Assembly (NCBI GenBank): GCA_910575795.1
Contig: CAJTGE010000012.1
Coordinates: forward strand, 93,876-157,875
Reading direction: 5' to 3'
DNA from: Clostridiaceae bacterium
GTDB lineage: Bacteria; Bacillota; Clostridia; Lachnospirales; Lachnospiraceae
Length of the DNA: 64,000 nt
Below, piece after piece: positions 10,016-20,646 of this stretch (within the stretch, counting starts at the first letter, position 1; each line of letters starts with the position of its first letter). The position numbers and the translations under genes were made by a program. Below the pieces are notes generated by a model. The model did not search any database. It was not told the origin of the DNA and was given only the letters and a program-made list of their open reading frames with translations.

Positions 10016-10576
10016 TTAATCTTCTTCAAAATCCTCTTCCCCTCTGGCGAAATGATAAAACGGTTCCGGTTTCCCGTAAACATTTTCCCGGGGATCCGAG
10101 GGACGCGCCAGAAATACGATATTGAGGATACAAAGAGTAATCCCTGCCAGGAGGAAGAGGACGCTAAAGGCCATAAGCCCTAAAAAGCCGGCCATATTGA
10201 CCGAAACGCCGGCTGAGAAGACAAAAAACAGCACGGTTATCATTCCAACCACAAAACCTGACACGGCGCAGATCCCTCCCGACACGTCAATCAGAACCGC
10301 CAGCCAGCCCGGTTTTCCACAATCATGATATCTCCTGACCGCCGCAAACAGCATGGGAAAAAATACGGCGATTTTCCACAGAAGGCTCCCGCGCGCAACG
10401 AACCGGTACATATGTAGAATCCCCGCTCCATACAGAGTGTTTTTGACAATGTCCAGAATCACGTTGATTACAAAAATGGCCAGCCATGCCCACCAGTAGC
10501 CTGCCCTGGAAAGCCTGCCGTGCGGATTAAACGAATTTCTGAGCACATCTCTTAAAGCGTAAACCATATATTTCAT
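10016..10576 (-). CDS. DUF805 family membrane protein
   Basis: A 186-residue integral membrane protein. The N-terminal pattern FNPHGRLSRAGYWWAW followed by four or more hydrophobic segments, and the motif RRYHDCGKPGW, are typical of DUF805 (YhaH-like), whose function is not established. The C-terminus is charged and cytoplasmic-looking. I chose the ATG at 10576 because GGGGG lies 6 bases upstream; another ATG two codons earlier abuts that G-run. It is flanked by inverted repeats on both sides and is probably transcribed alone. Confidence 0.75.
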   Translation of the reverse strand: MKYMVYALRDVLRNSFNPHGRLSRAGYWWAWLAIFVINVILDIVKNTLYGAGILHMYRFVARGSLLWKIAVFFPMLFAAVRRYHDCGKPGWLAVLIDVSGGICAVSGFVVGMITVLFFVFSAGVSVNMAGFLGLMAFSVLFLLAGITLCILNIVFLARPSDPRENVYGKPEPFYHFARGEEDFEED

Positions 10577-10662
10577 ACACATCCCCCAAAAACCTGCGCC
10601 TGACAGCCTGCCTCTCTGCCAATGCCCGGGCCGCAGCGCCGCCTTTTGGCTGCGTCCCCCTT

Positions 10663-10819
10663 AGGAACTGTCACAAAATAGATTAGCCAGACAGCGCTGG
10701 ATAAATGTTCATCTGCAAAGAAGAAAATCGCAGGCGTAGCGGGCAGCGTCAAGATTTTTCGATGCGGCAGATGGGCATTTAGACAAGCCGAATGGCTAAT
10801 TTATTTCGTGACAGTTCCT
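10663..10819. repeat. 157-bp MITE-like element with terminal inverted repeats
   Basis: AGGAACTGTCAC at 10663-10674 is inverted at 10808-10819, and the imperfect repeat continues inwards (ATTAGCC/GGCTAAT). There is no internal coding capacity. The compact size and long terminal repeats suggest a non-autonomous mobile element. Its right end coincides with the stop codon of the next gene, so it may have altered that gene's 3' end. Confidence 0.6.
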
Positions 10820-11193
10820 TATCCCGTCTCTTCCAAAAAACAGAACAGCGCCCGAATCTGCGGGGCAACCAGGCCGGGCAGGGGCCACAAAATCCCCACG
10901 CCGCATAAAAGCGCCGCCCAGCGCTTCACGTGCTTCTGCATGGCCGGGACATAGAATATCTTCGGGTCTTCCGGGGCATAATACAGATCAACCTCTCTCC
11001 CCTCCCCCACGTAGCAAACGCTGTAGCCGCCCGGAGATTTTACGCGATACATATTGTCCCCGGCCTGAAACCCATACTCCGGAAAGAAATACCACTTTCC
11101 TGAGCGCATCCTGCGGCCGCTTGATACAACCGCGGCTTTCGTCAAAATGACCGCGTACCTGCGCTCTTTCAGCAGGCGGCCGCGCATAGACAT
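10819..11193 (-). CDS. DUF3592-like small membrane protein
   Basis: A 124-residue protein. A basic N-terminus and a soluble beta-rich segment are followed by the motif GREVDLYYAPEDPKIFYV and one hydrophobic segment (about residues 90-112). The pattern of a value ending in YxPxxP before a transmembrane helix resembles DUF3592 proteins. The function is unknown. The stop codon lies in the terminal repeat of the adjoining MITE-like element, so the last residues may have been replaced. The start has no strong ribosome site. Confidence 0.5.
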   Translation of the reverse strand: MSMRGRLLKERRYAVILTKAAVVSSGRRMRSGKWYFFPEYGFQAGDNMYRVKSPGGYSVCYVGEGREVDLYYAPEDPKIFYVPAMQKHVKRWAALLCGVGILWPLPGLVAPQIRALFCFLEETG

Positions 11194-11221
11194 ACCGAGC
11201 TTCTGAAAGAATCATATAAGG

Positions 11222-11248
11222 AAAAAGGCCGCCGTTTTCCGGCGGCCC
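11222..11248 (-). terminator. Rho-independent terminator after rubrerythrin
   Basis: On the minus strand, a GGCCGCC/GGCGGCC stem with a short GAAAAC-type loop is followed by TTTTT. It lies about 65 bases beyond the rubrerythrin stop codon. Confidence 0.75.
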
Positions 11249-11311
11249 CTCTTGCGATTATCCACAGGCAGTACATCTGTCACAATCCCCGCCTGGTTAA
11301 ACCGCGCCTTA

Positions 11312-11848
11312 TCAGTAATTCTCCGCATGCACCTCAAAATAACTCTGCGGGTGCGCGCAGGTCGGGCAGACCTCAGGCGCTTTCTCCCCCACCACAATAT
11401 GCCCGCAGTTGCGGCACTCCCAGACTTTCACCTCGCTCTTGGCAAAAACCTCGGCCGTCTCCACATTCTTAAGCAGGGCCCTGTAGCGCTCCTCGTGGTG
11501 TTTCTCGATCGCCGCTACCAGGCGGAATTTCTCCGCCAGCTCCTTAAAGCCCTCTTCCTCCGCTGTCTTCGCAAAGCCCTCATACATATCCGTCCACTCA
11601 TAATTCTCCCCGTCCGCAGCGGCAGCCAGGTTCGCGGCCGTATCGCCGATGCCGTTTAATTCCTTAAACCACATCTTGGCATGCTCCTTCTCATTATCCG
11701 CCGTCTTCAGAAACAGGGCCGATATCTGCTCAAAGCCTTCCTTTTTGGCCTTGGATGCAAAATATGTATACTTATTGCGCGCCTGTGATTCCCCCGCAAA
11801 AGCCGCCATCAGGTTCTGCTCGGTCTTTGTCCCTGCATACTTTGACAT
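11312..11848 (-). CDS. rbr: Rubrerythrin
   Basis: A 178-residue cytoplasmic protein, the usual length. The N-terminal ferritin-like four-helix domain carries the di-iron ligands ([30 protein letters not shown]). The C-terminal rubredoxin-like domain has CRNCG and [11 protein letters not shown] for one Fe(SCys)4 site. Rubrerythrins reduce hydrogen peroxide in anaerobes, with electrons passed from rubredoxin or NADH oxidoreductases. It has its own ribosome site (AAGGAGG) and a terminator, so it looks monocistronic. No peroxide-regulator box was identified. Confidence 0.95.
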   Translation of the reverse strand: MSKYAGTKTEQNLMAAFAGESQARNKYTYFASKAKKEGFEQISALFLKTADNEKEHAKMWFKELNGIGDTAANLAAAADGENYEWTDMYEGFAKTAEEEGFKELAEKFRLVAAIEKHHEERYRALLKNVETAEVFAKSEVKVWECRNCGHIVVGEKAPEVCPTCAHPQSYFEVHAENY

Positions 11849-11997
11849 CTTGTATCCTCCTTCATGATTTTATAAAAATTTAGAATAACCGCGGCTCCGA
11901 TTCCATCCTGGACTCCAAAACCGCGGCGTATTCCATAAAACTGCCGTTTCCCCGCAGCCGCCCGGGCCGTCTCCTCCCGGCCGCCGCATTCCGGTTC

Positions 11998-13158
11998 CTA
12001 TTTAAAGATATCCTTGAACTTGCCCTTCCTGTGCTGCTTTTCCTTCTCCCCCTCCGACGCGATCCCGTTCATCGCGTCGTCAAAGCGCCGCAGGGCCTCC
12101 TTCTGCTCCTCGTTCATCCGCTCCGGAACCTGCACCACCAGCGTCACAAAATGATCGCCCCGCACATTCCGGTTGCGCAGCGACGGCACGCCCTTACCCT
12201 TTAAGCGCACCCTCGTATCGGTCTGCGTGCCGGCTTTTACCTCGTACTCCACTTCGCCGTCCACGGTCCTGATGCGGATGGGGCCGCCCAGCGCCGCTTT
12301 TGCAAAAGAGATCGGAACCGTGGAATAGATGCTCGTATCCTGTCTCTTGAAGACCGGATGCGGAGATACCACCACCTCCACGAGCAGATCGCCCCGCTCG
12401 CCTCCGTTGAGTCCCGGCTCGCCGTTGCCGCGGTCGCGCAGGCTTTGGCCGTTGTCGATTCCGGGCGGGATCGTGACTTTGATCGTCTTTCTTCTGGTCA
12501 CGAAGCCCGTGCCGTAGCAGTCCGGGCACTTTTCCTTGATGATCTTTCCGGTTCCCGAGCAGTCCGGGCAGGTCTGGACATTCTGGATCTGCCCGAAAAA
12601 GGACTGCTGGGTGTACATGATCTTGCCTTTTCCGTTACATTTCGGGCAGGTCTGGGGCTGCGTCCCTGATTTTGCCCCGGTTCCGCCGCATTTATCGCAG
12701 GATTCCTTTAAGTTTAAGGTCAGCTCCTTCTCACAGCCGAAAATGGCCTCCTCAAAGGTGATGCGCACGCTGGTGCGCACATTCGCGCCGCGCACGGGGC
12801 CGTTTCCACGCCCTCCCCGGCTGCGGCCGCCGCCGAACAGATCGCCGAATATGTCGCCGAATATGTCGCCCATGTCAGCCCCGCTGAAATCGAAGCCGCC
12901 AAAGCCGCCCGCGCCGCCTGCGCCGCCGTCAAACGCCGCATGGCCGAACTGGTCATACTGCCTTCTCTTCTCCGCGTCGCTGAGTACGGCGTAGGCTTCG
13001 GACGCCTCCTTAAACTTATCTGCAGCCGCCTGATCCCCTGGATTGGCGTCGGGATGATATTTTTTAGCCAGGCTCCTGTACGCCTTTTTCAGGGCCGCAT
13101 CGTCCGCATCCCTGGAAACGCCCAGCACCTCATAATAATCTCTCTTGCTTTCTGCCAT
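11998..13158 (-). CDS. dnaJ: Chaperone DnaJ (Hsp40)
   Basis: A 386-residue DnaJ of normal length. The J domain has the HPD motif (KYHPDANPG) that stimulates DnaK ATPase activity. A Gly/Phe-rich linker (about residues 75-115) follows. Four CxxCxGxG repeats then bind two zinc ions ([32 protein letters not shown]), followed by the C-terminal substrate-binding domains. It delivers unfolded clients to DnaK. It is last in the hrcA-grpE-dnaK-dnaJ order, 127 bases after dnaK, and has an AAGGA ribosome site. Confidence 0.97.
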   Translation of the reverse strand: MAESKRDYYEVLGVSRDADDAALKKAYRSLAKKYHPDANPGDQAAADKFKEASEAYAVLSDAEKRRQYDQFGHAAFDGGAGGAGGFGGFDFSGADMGDIFGDIFGDLFGGGRSRGGRGNGPVRGANVRTSVRITFEEAIFGCEKELTLNLKESCDKCGGTGAKSGTQPQTCPKCNGKGKIMYTQQSFFGQIQNVQTCPDCSGTGKIIKEKCPDCYGTGFVTRRKTIKVTIPPGIDNGQSLRDRGNGEPGLNGGERGDLLVEVVVSPHPVFKRQDTSIYSTVPISFAKAALGGPIRIRTVDGEVEYEVKAGTQTDTRVRLKGKGVPSLRNRNVRGDHFVTLVVQVPERMNEEQKEALRRFDDAMNGIASEGEKEKQHRKGKFKDIFK

Positions 13159-13232
13159 GTCAGGTCTTCCTTCCTAAACGCCCGTAAAGGGGCTTGGGCC
13201 AGCGCCCAATCCCCATCACGTCTTTCCTTATC

Positions 13233-13264
13233 CGCGGGGCGCCGTTTTTAAGCCGCGCCCCGCA
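13233..13264. other. GC-rich hairpin between dnaK and dnaJ
   Basis: GCGGGGCG pairs with CGCCCCGC around a short AT-rich loop in the dnaK-dnaJ gap. On the minus strand no T-run follows, so it is more likely a processing or stability structure than a full terminator. Confidence 0.4.
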
Positions 13265-13285
13265 GTTTTTTACATCTTTCGTATT

Positions 13286-15193
<1,908 letters not shown>

Positions 15194-15211
15194 TTATATA
15201 AAATAATTATG

Positions 15212-15925
15212 TTAATTGGCCACCTTTACCATACTGTGCCGTATCACGCTGTCGCGGTAGAGGTAACCTTTCTGAAACTCCTCTGCAATGATGTTCTCCC
15301 CCAGGCTCTCATCCTCCACATGCATCACCGCGTTGTGGAAATTGGGGTCAAAGGGCTGGCCGGCCGCCTCGATAGGCTTTACGCCGGCATCCTCCAGCAT
15401 CTTCATGAGCTGGCGGTAAATCATATCCATTCCGTCAGCGAAGACCGTCTTCTCCCCCTCCGGAACGGCCGCCAGCCCGCGCTCGAAATTATCGACCACC
15501 GGGAGCAGCTTCTCGATGATATCCTTGGCGCCGATCTCGTACATCGCGGATTTTTCCTTCTCTGTCCTCTTACGGTAATTGTCAAACTCCGCCATGGAGC
15601 GCTTTAAGCGATCCGTCAGCTCCTCGATCTGTTCGTCCTTTTTATCCTTCTTTTTGGAAAAAAATCCTTTTTTCTTTCCTGTTTCCGGGCCGCCCTGCGA
15701 ATCCGCTTCCGGATCGTCCTCCTGACAGCCCTGCGCGTCTGCGCCTTCAGCTCCTTTTGCCGCCGTTTGCTCCTTTTCCAGTCCGTCGTTTTCCGCGTCC
15801 TCTGTCCGCGTCCCGCAGGCCTTCTCTCTGCCCGGCTCTTCTTCCGTGCGCCGCGTCTGCGCCTCTTCCGGCCCGCCTGCGTTTGTCTCTCTATCCTTCA
15901 TCTCTTCGCTCACTTTGCAAATCAC
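15212..15925 (-). CDS. grpE: Nucleotide exchange factor GrpE
   Basis: A 237-residue GrpE. A long, low-complexity, acidic N-terminal tail (about residues 1-85) precedes the coiled coil and the beta-wing domain with the signature FDPNFHNAVMHVEDES. GrpE releases ADP from DnaK and acts as a thermosensor. The GTG at 15925 overlaps the hrcA stop codon (GTGA) and has AGGA 6 bases upstream, which supports this start and translational coupling. Later GTG or ATG codons are possible alternatives. Confidence 0.95.
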   Translation of the reverse strand: MICKVSEEMKDRETNAGGPEEAQTRRTEEEPGREKACGTRTEDAENDGLEKEQTAAKGAEGADAQGCQEDDPEADSQGGPETGKKKGFFSKKKDKKDEQIEELTDRLKRSMAEFDNYRKRTEKEKSAMYEIGAKDIIEKLLPVVDNFERGLAAVPEGEKTVFADGMDMIYRQLMKMLEDAGVKPIEAAGQPFDPNFHNAVMHVEDESLGENIIAEEFQKGYLYRDSVIRHSMVKVAN

Positions 15926-16959
15926 CTTTCTTCCTGATTAAATGTATCCTCCAGTTGGCTCATTAGCGACCGAAGGGTTGATACCACCTTGTCATAATCC
16001 ATCCGCTTGGGGCCTATGATCCCGATCGTGCCCCGCAGGCCCCCGCCCAGTTCATAATTGGCGGTTACCACGCTGCAGTCCTTCATGGACTGCACCGGCG
16101 TCTCATTTCCAATATAAACCTGAATTCCGTTCTTCTTCTCCGGATCCGCGTCATTTGACAAAAGCTCCTTTAAAATTTCCTTCTGCTCCAGCGTGCCCAG
16201 TAGCTGGCTGGCCCGCTCTCCGTCGCTCAGTTCCGGATATTTAAAAATATTCGTCGCGCCCTCGGTATAAATCTGCAGATCCTCCTCGTTGGCCCGGATG
16301 GCCTCCGCCACCTCATTCAGGACCAGATCCACCACCTCGCGCCTCGGGCCTGCCTGCTCCTTCATCCGGCTGATCACATCCAGGTTGATCTGCTCTATCG
16401 TCAGGCCGATCAGGCTGTTGTTTAAGAGGATATTCAGATTCAGGATATCCTCGTCCGTAAGCTCCGCGTCCAGGCGGGCAATGGAATTTTTGATGATGTT
16501 CCCTTCCAGGACCGTCACAATCAAAAGCTTTCCCGCCTCCACCCTGGAAAGCTGGATGAATTTCAGCTTCGTCCGGCGGTACTGCGGACCGCTGATCAGC
16601 GTGGCGTAATTGGTATTCACCGCCAGGAGCCTTGCGAGCTGTTTTAAAAGAAGCTCCACCCGGTCCACGCGCTGGATCACCATGTCGCGCGTCTGCGCCA
16701 CTTCATGCTCCTTCTCCTGAATGAGCTGATCCACATAGAAGCGGTATCCCTTGTCAGACGGAATCCGCCCCGCCGAGGTATGAGGCTGCATGATGTACCC
16801 CATCTCCTCCAGATCCGACATCTCATTCCGGATCGTCGCCGAGCTGAGCTGCAAATCCGAGTATTTTGATATGGTCCTGGAACCAACCGGCTCGCCCGTC
16901 TCGAGGTAAGTCTGGATAATGGCCTTCAGTATCCGTATCTTTCTCCCGTCCAGCCCCAT
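15922..16959 (-). CDS. hrcA: Heat-inducible transcription repressor HrcA
   Basis: A 345-residue repressor of class I heat-shock genes. The N-terminal winged helix includes GEPVGSRTISKYSDLQLSSA, and the C-terminal GAF-like domain ends with the family pattern GTIGIIGPKRMDY. HrcA binds CIRCE operators and is kept active by GroE. I chose the ATG at 16959, giving MGLDGRK as in relatives, with AAAGGA 10 bases upstream; a GTG three codons earlier sits too close to that site. It is the first gene of the operon and the CIRCE site lies just upstream, so it should repress itself. Confidence 0.96.
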   Translation of the reverse strand: MGLDGRKIRILKAIIQTYLETGEPVGSRTISKYSDLQLSSATIRNEMSDLEEMGYIMQPHTSAGRIPSDKGYRFYVDQLIQEKEHEVAQTRDMVIQRVDRVELLLKQLARLLAVNTNYATLISGPQYRRTKLKFIQLSRVEAGKLLIVTVLEGNIIKNSIARLDAELTDEDILNLNILLNNSLIGLTIEQINLDVISRMKEQAGPRREVVDLVLNEVAEAIRANEEDLQIYTEGATNIFKYPELSDGERASQLLGTLEQKEILKELLSNDADPEKKNGIQVYIGNETPVQSMKDCSVVTANYELGGGLRGTIGIIGPKRMDYDKVVSTLRSLMSQLEDTFNQEER

Positions 16960-17064
16960 GCGCCGCACATCCTTTCTTCCTTCGCCGGCCTTCCTGCTGC
17001 GCGCTGGCCTGTTCAGCTCTGACAGAAGACGCTGAACGGGGGAATGCCGGGTGCTTTGCTTTTG

Positions 17065-17091
17065 TTAGCACTCATTCATGTGGAGTGCTAA
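17065..17091. promoter_or_regulatory. CIRCE operator
   Basis: A perfect inverted repeat, TTAGCACTC-N9-GAGTGCTAA, lies about 105 bases upstream of hrcA and just downstream of the operon promoter. This is the canonical HrcA binding site. Confidence 0.97.
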
Positions 17092-17105
17092 CATCTACAA
17101 TTGAT

Positions 17106-17134
17106 ACTATATTACTTGGCCGTGCGTTTGTCAA
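17106..17134 (-). promoter_or_regulatory. Sigma-A promoter of the hrcA operon
   Basis: On the minus strand, TTGACA (17134-17129), a 17-base spacer, then TATAGT (17111-17106). Transcription would start near the CIRCE element, as in other clostridial heat-shock operons. Confidence 0.85.
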
Positions 17135-17215
17135 CCTGTTTTTTTGATTTTTGCGGATTTTGCTGATTTTAATTTGTAAAGGCAGCCCAAAATCTCCTCA
17201 TTTTCCCTCTTTTAC

Positions 17216-17243
17216 TTGACATTTAACAGTTTTGTAATATAAT
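17216..17243 (+). promoter_or_regulatory. Sigma-A promoter of the 3D-domain gene
   Basis: TTGACA (17216-17221), a 16-base spacer and TATAAT (17238-17243), ending about 40 bases before the ATG at 17283. It is divergent from the hrcA promoter. Confidence 0.85.
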
Positions 17244-17282
17244 AGTAATGTATCTATTAATTAACGGATTGTGAGGAACATC

Positions 17283-18068
17283 ATGAAAGCAAGAGTAAGC
17301 CATGGATTATCCGCGGTTATTCTGGCTGTCTGTTTTGTACTGGTTGCCGCCTTCTCCTCCTTTGCCTCTGTGGACGGGGCGCTGTCGGAAGCAGGGGAGT
17401 CGGTTATCAGCGGATGGGCGGTCGATGCGGAGCATCCTGACAAGAGCGTTCCTGTCGTCCTCTGTGTATACACAGACGGAAGTAAGGAACCGCAAGAACT
17501 TGTAAAAGTGACTGCAGACCAATACCGTACTGACTTAACAAATTCTGCTGCGAATGGAAAACATGCATTCTCCTATCAGGTTGACTGGGACAAGCTCAAA
17601 GGGCAATCCTTTATAATTGAAGCCTATGCTGAAACCGACGAGGGCAGAGTGCGCTTATACGGTTCTTTCCGATATACGAAAAAGGAAGCTGCTGTCACTG
17701 TTGTCGCCGCTGGTTCGGGGCCGGCCGGGGATGCCGGGCCGGGCTCCAAGGGAAAAGCTGACGATACGGCAAAGCGCGGCGCTCTCCTGGGGATTTTCGA
17801 GACGACTGCGTACTGCACATGCACGCAGTGCTGTCCGAATGGGACGGCTCTCACCTATTCCGGAACCGTTCCGCAAGCGAACCATACGATCTCGGCTGAT
17901 ATCACGAAATATCCTCTTGGAACCAAACTGATGATCGGCGATGTGGTCTATACCGTAGAAGATATCGGCTCCACGATCGTCGGCAACCGCCTTGACATCT
18001 ATTTTCCGACCCACGAAGAGGCCCTGGCCTACGGGGTTCAGTCTGTCGAGGTGTATGCAGTGGAATAA
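17283..18068 (+). CDS. Secreted 3D-domain protein
   Basis: A 261-residue secreted protein. A signal peptide (about residues 1-30) is followed by a beta-rich N-terminal domain and a Gly/Ala/Pro linker. The C-terminal 3D domain has the motifs FETTAYCTCTQC, DITKYPLGTKL and GNRLDIYFPTHEEAL, with the conserved aspartates that name the family. 3D domains share a double-psi barrel with MltA-type lytic transglycosylases and are found in cell-wall hydrolases such as resuscitation factors. I chose ATG 17283 because GAGGA lies 5-6 bases upstream. It has its own promoter and a shared terminator. It is probably a peptidoglycan hydrolase. Confidence 0.85.
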   Translation: MKARVSHGLSAVILAVCFVLVAAFSSFASVDGALSEAGESVISGWAVDAEHPDKSVPVVLCVYTDGSKEPQELVKVTADQYRTDLTNSAANGKHAFSYQVDWDKLKGQSFIIEAYAETDEGRVRLYGSFRYTKKEAAVTVVAAGSGPAGDAGPGSKGKADDTAKRGALLGIFETTAYCTCTQCCPNGTALTYSGTVPQANHTISADITKYPLGTKLMIGDVVYTVEDIGSTIVGNRLDIYFPTHEEALAYGVQSVEVYAVE

Positions 18069-18147
18069 CGGATACAATCAGGCGGGGGAACTTCCTTCTG
18101 CCCGCCGCGCGGCCTGTGCGCATATTCCCATGCGCAGGTCTGTGCAT

Positions 18148-18184
18148 AAAAAGAGCGGAGGCGCGAATGCCTTCCGCTCTTTTT
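18148..18184. terminator. Bidirectional rho-independent terminator
   Basis: An AAAAAGAGCGGA stem pairs with TCCGCTCTTTTT around a short loop, with T-runs on both strands. It separates the 3D-domain gene (plus) from the convergent amidase gene (minus). Confidence 0.85.
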
Positions 18185-18192
18185 ATGTGTCT

Positions 18193-19002
18193 TTACTCGT
18201 CCTCCACGTACCAGATCTCCTGCGCGCCGTTTTCCCGGCTGTGCCAGCACGCGCCCTCAAGCGGTCCCCCTGCCGTATTGTCCAGGAAATACCAGTCGCC
18301 CGGTTCGTCCCCTGACACGACGCGCTCCCCGTTCCAGCGCTGCCAGCCTGTGATCATCAGCCCGTCCCCTGTAAATAAATACCAGTGATGGTTGATCAAA
18401 AGCCATTTATTGGCCGCATATGTTCCGTCCGCCTGCATATAGCGGTAACGCCCGTTTTCAAGCCTTACCCATCCGGGCTCTGCCGGCGCGGGCGGCGTAT
18501 GCAGGGCGTCCTTAAATGCCTCCCAGGTATGTCCTGTGTGATTATAGACAAACGGATTCGGGCATATCTTTCCGGTGACGTCATAATGGCGTATCACATG
18601 ATCAGACCGAATATGGTACTTTTCCATCAGCATCCGCGTCAGAGAAATGGCGGAGCGGACTGTGGCGTCCTCAAAATACCAGTCGCGGCTGTTTGCCGCC
18701 TTACTCCCTTTATTGCGCACGCACAGCTCAATACCGATGCTGTTGGAGTTGCGGCACTCGTCATGCCGGTACGATTTTGCGCCGCAGTGCCAGGCGATAT
18801 CTTTCTCCTCAACGGACTGCCATATTTCCCCCTCAAAGCCCACAAAATAATGGGCGCTGGCCCCGATATAGCGGCTGGCGTAATACTCGCAGTTCGCCTT
18901 CGCGCCCCCGGTGGCCCCCACATAGTGGATGACAATATAGCGGATGCGGGACGCAGAGCCGTTAGAATAATTATAGGGTGTCAGCAGTCGGTTCACATCC
19001 AT
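18193..19002 (-). CDS. N-acetylmuramoyl-L-alanine amidase with wall-binding repeats
   Basis: A 269-residue peptidoglycan hydrolase that cuts the bond between MurNAc and L-Ala. The Amidase_2 domain (about residues 15-165) shows the zinc ligands in YIVIHYVGA, HVIRHYDVTGK and the following Cys, plus NSIGIELCV. The C-terminal 90 residues are aromatic repeats (GRYRYMQADGTYAANKW, GWQRWNGERVV) of the choline/cell-wall-binding type. No signal peptide is visible, as in phage-type endolysins, and a recombinase gene lies nearby. It begins 2 bases after the stop of a small ORF, so the two are probably coupled. It may be a prophage remnant or an autolysin. Confidence 0.88.
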   Translation of the reverse strand: MDVNRLLTPYNYSNGSASRIRYIVIHYVGATGGAKANCEYYASRYIGASAHYFVGFEGEIWQSVEEKDIAWHCGAKSYRHDECRNSNSIGIELCVRNKGSKAANSRDWYFEDATVRSAISLTRMLMEKYHIRSDHVIRHYDVTGKICPNPFVYNHTGHTWEAFKDALHTPPAPAEPGWVRLENGRYRYMQADGTYAANKWLLINHHWYLFTGDGLMITGWQRWNGERVVSGDEPGDWYFLDNTAGGPLEGACWHSRENGAQEIWYVEDE

Positions 19003-19004
19003 AA

Positions 19005-19163
19005 TCAGATCCCCTCCATTCTTCCGGCAAATCCCATCTCATCCACGTCAAAGCTTTCACGGAACTTCTTAAGCATCTCGGCGGACATCTCCTCCACCGT
19101 CTCCTGCAGCGCTTTGAGCTCGATTTTGGTCATCTCTTTGGTGTTGAAGCTTTTTAATGCCAT
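19005..19163 (-). CDS. 52-residue protein upstream of the amidase
   Basis: A small ORF with a good ribosome site (AAAGGA, 8 bases before the ATG). It begins MALKSFNTKEMTKIEL and is rich in Glu, Lys and Met, probably an amphipathic helix (residues 10-38). It has no signal peptide or membrane segment. Its stop codon is 2 bases before the amidase ATG, which suggests translational coupling. I do not recognise the family. Confidence 0.6.
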   Translation of the reverse strand: MALKSFNTKEMTKIELKALQETVEEMSAEMLKKFRESFDVDEMGFAGRMEGI

Positions 19164-19237
19164 AACACAGATCCTTTTTTCTGTTGTCTTTCTATATTTA
19201 TGCGCCTTGTGGACATGATGTGCCTTTTTTCTGAAAC

Positions 19238-20365
19238 TTATTTCGCTTCATCCCTTCCCGGCATCTGCAATTCCTTCTCCCGTTCTTCCTCCTGCCTGCG
19301 CTGCTCCTCCTGCTCTCGCTGCTCCGCCTTCTCCCGGTTGCGCTTCTGCAGGGCCGCCTTTAAGCGCTCGATATGGTACTTTTTATATTCCATGGTGGAG
19401 TGGAAATAATAGTCCATGGTGATCTTGATATCCGAATGGCCCAGGATCTCGCTCAGCGTCTTTGGATCCATGCCCACTGTGATACAGCGCGTGGCAAAGG
19501 TGTGGCGCAGGGAGTGGAAATTTAAGTAGCGGACGCCCGCCGCCATGGTATATCTCCTGTACTGATACTGGAAGGTTCTCGGCTCCATGGGAAGCTGCGC
19601 ATCGCCGGAGAGAAAAAACTGTTCCGGCTTCGACTTTTTTTCATATTCCCGGATATACGGAAGCAAAAAAGACGGCACCGGAACAAGGCGGTTGGAAGAA
19701 TTGCTTTTTGGCGCTGTGATGATCAGATTGGAATGCGGCCCCAGGCCCGTATCCGAGGCCCTGGGAAGATTGGGAACGAAACCGTTTAAATTGCCCTTCA
19801 CCCCCGCCGTTTCCCAGGCGCGGCTGGTGCGCGAAAGGCGCTGCGTCGTATATTTTACATGGATAAATCCTTCCTCTGTGTTCATATTTTCCCACTTCAG
19901 GGCGCAGATCTCCCCCAGTCGCAGCCCCGTGTACAGGCATAAATAAATGCCCACCGTGGTGATGTTGATATGGCGCTTCATATACGCCTCCAGCGTCTGC
20001 TGCTCCTCCTCCGAATACACCTGCACCACATTTTTCTGTTTCTTAAGGCCCGGAAAGATATGCACCTCCTGCCCGATCAGGCGCCTCTGATAGGCGTCGT
20101 TCATCACGGCATTGACAATCATAATCATGCAGCGGATGCTGCCCTCTGACAGAAGCCCCTCCGCCTCCATCTGGAACAGGATCTCCCGGTATTCCTTTAA
20201 GCGGTCGATCGTGACCTCCTGCACGCATTCCCCCTGGAAATAGGGAATAATATACTTGCAGGACATCCGGTAGTATTTCACATACGTGGACGGCGCGCGC
20301 ATGATCTTAATCTCCTCCAGCCAGGACAGCAGAACCTCATTGAATTGTTTTTCTTCCTTTCTCAT
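19238..20365 (-). CDS. Tyrosine site-specific recombinase/integrase
   Basis: A 375-residue phage-type integrase. The N-terminal SAM-like core-binding domain (about residues 5-110) is followed by the catalytic domain with all expected residues: Arg in YTGLRLGEICALKW, the beta-hairpin Lys in ITAPKSNSSNRLVPVP, HSLRHTFAT, LGHSDIKITMDYY, and a candidate Tyr in that last stretch. A charged Glu/Arg-rich tail ends the protein. A GGAGG ribosome site lies 8 bases upstream. No other excision or phage genes are recognisable nearby. It sits just beyond the end of the polysaccharide array and could be the enzyme that flips the promoters upstream of the LoaP genes, or an unrelated integrase. Confidence 0.9.
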   Translation of the reverse strand: MRKEEKQFNEVLLSWLEEIKIMRAPSTYVKYYRMSCKYIIPYFQGECVQEVTIDRLKEYREILFQMEAEGLLSEGSIRCMIMIVNAVMNDAYQRRLIGQEVHIFPGLKKQKNVVQVYSEEEQQTLEAYMKRHINITTVGIYLCLYTGLRLGEICALKWENMNTEEGFIHVKYTTQRLSRTSRAWETAGVKGNLNGFVPNLPRASDTGLGPHSNLIITAPKSNSSNRLVPVPSFLLPYIREYEKKSKPEQFFLSGDAQLPMEPRTFQYQYRRYTMAAGVRYLNFHSLRHTFATRCITVGMDPKTLSEILGHSDIKITMDYYFHSTMEYKKYHIERLKAALQKRNREKAEQREQEEQRRQEEEREKELQMPGRDEAK

Positions 20366-20544
20366 TTGTACATCCTCCGTAAAATTTTTGATTGCCTTTT
20401 ACAAGGACACGAAATGCCTGCCCCCTCTCCCCCCTGTCGCCAAACGGCAGGTTGTATCCGTGTTATCCGTTTGTTGATAAGCTCTATTATAAAGCAGGGA
20501 GTTTCGCGCGTGTTGCGCGGTTTGGGGGAGGGGAGGCAGGAGGA

Positions 20545-20595
20545 AAAAATAGGCTGTGAAAAATGGAGACAGAAGCGCTCCATTTTTTCACAGCC
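20545..20595 (-). terminator. Terminator of polysaccharide operon 1
   Basis: A long stem (GGCTGTGAAAAATGGAG against CTCCATTTTTTCACAGCC, one bulge) is followed on the minus strand by TATTTTTTCC. It lies about 50 bases after the stop codon of the last gene of operon 1. The rest of 20366-20646 shows only a weak -10 candidate (20486-20491) for the recombinase gene. Confidence 0.85.
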
Positions 20596-20646
20596 CATTA
20601 AGCGATTTTTATATTATCGTGCGGCAGTTCAGAACTATAAATGCTG

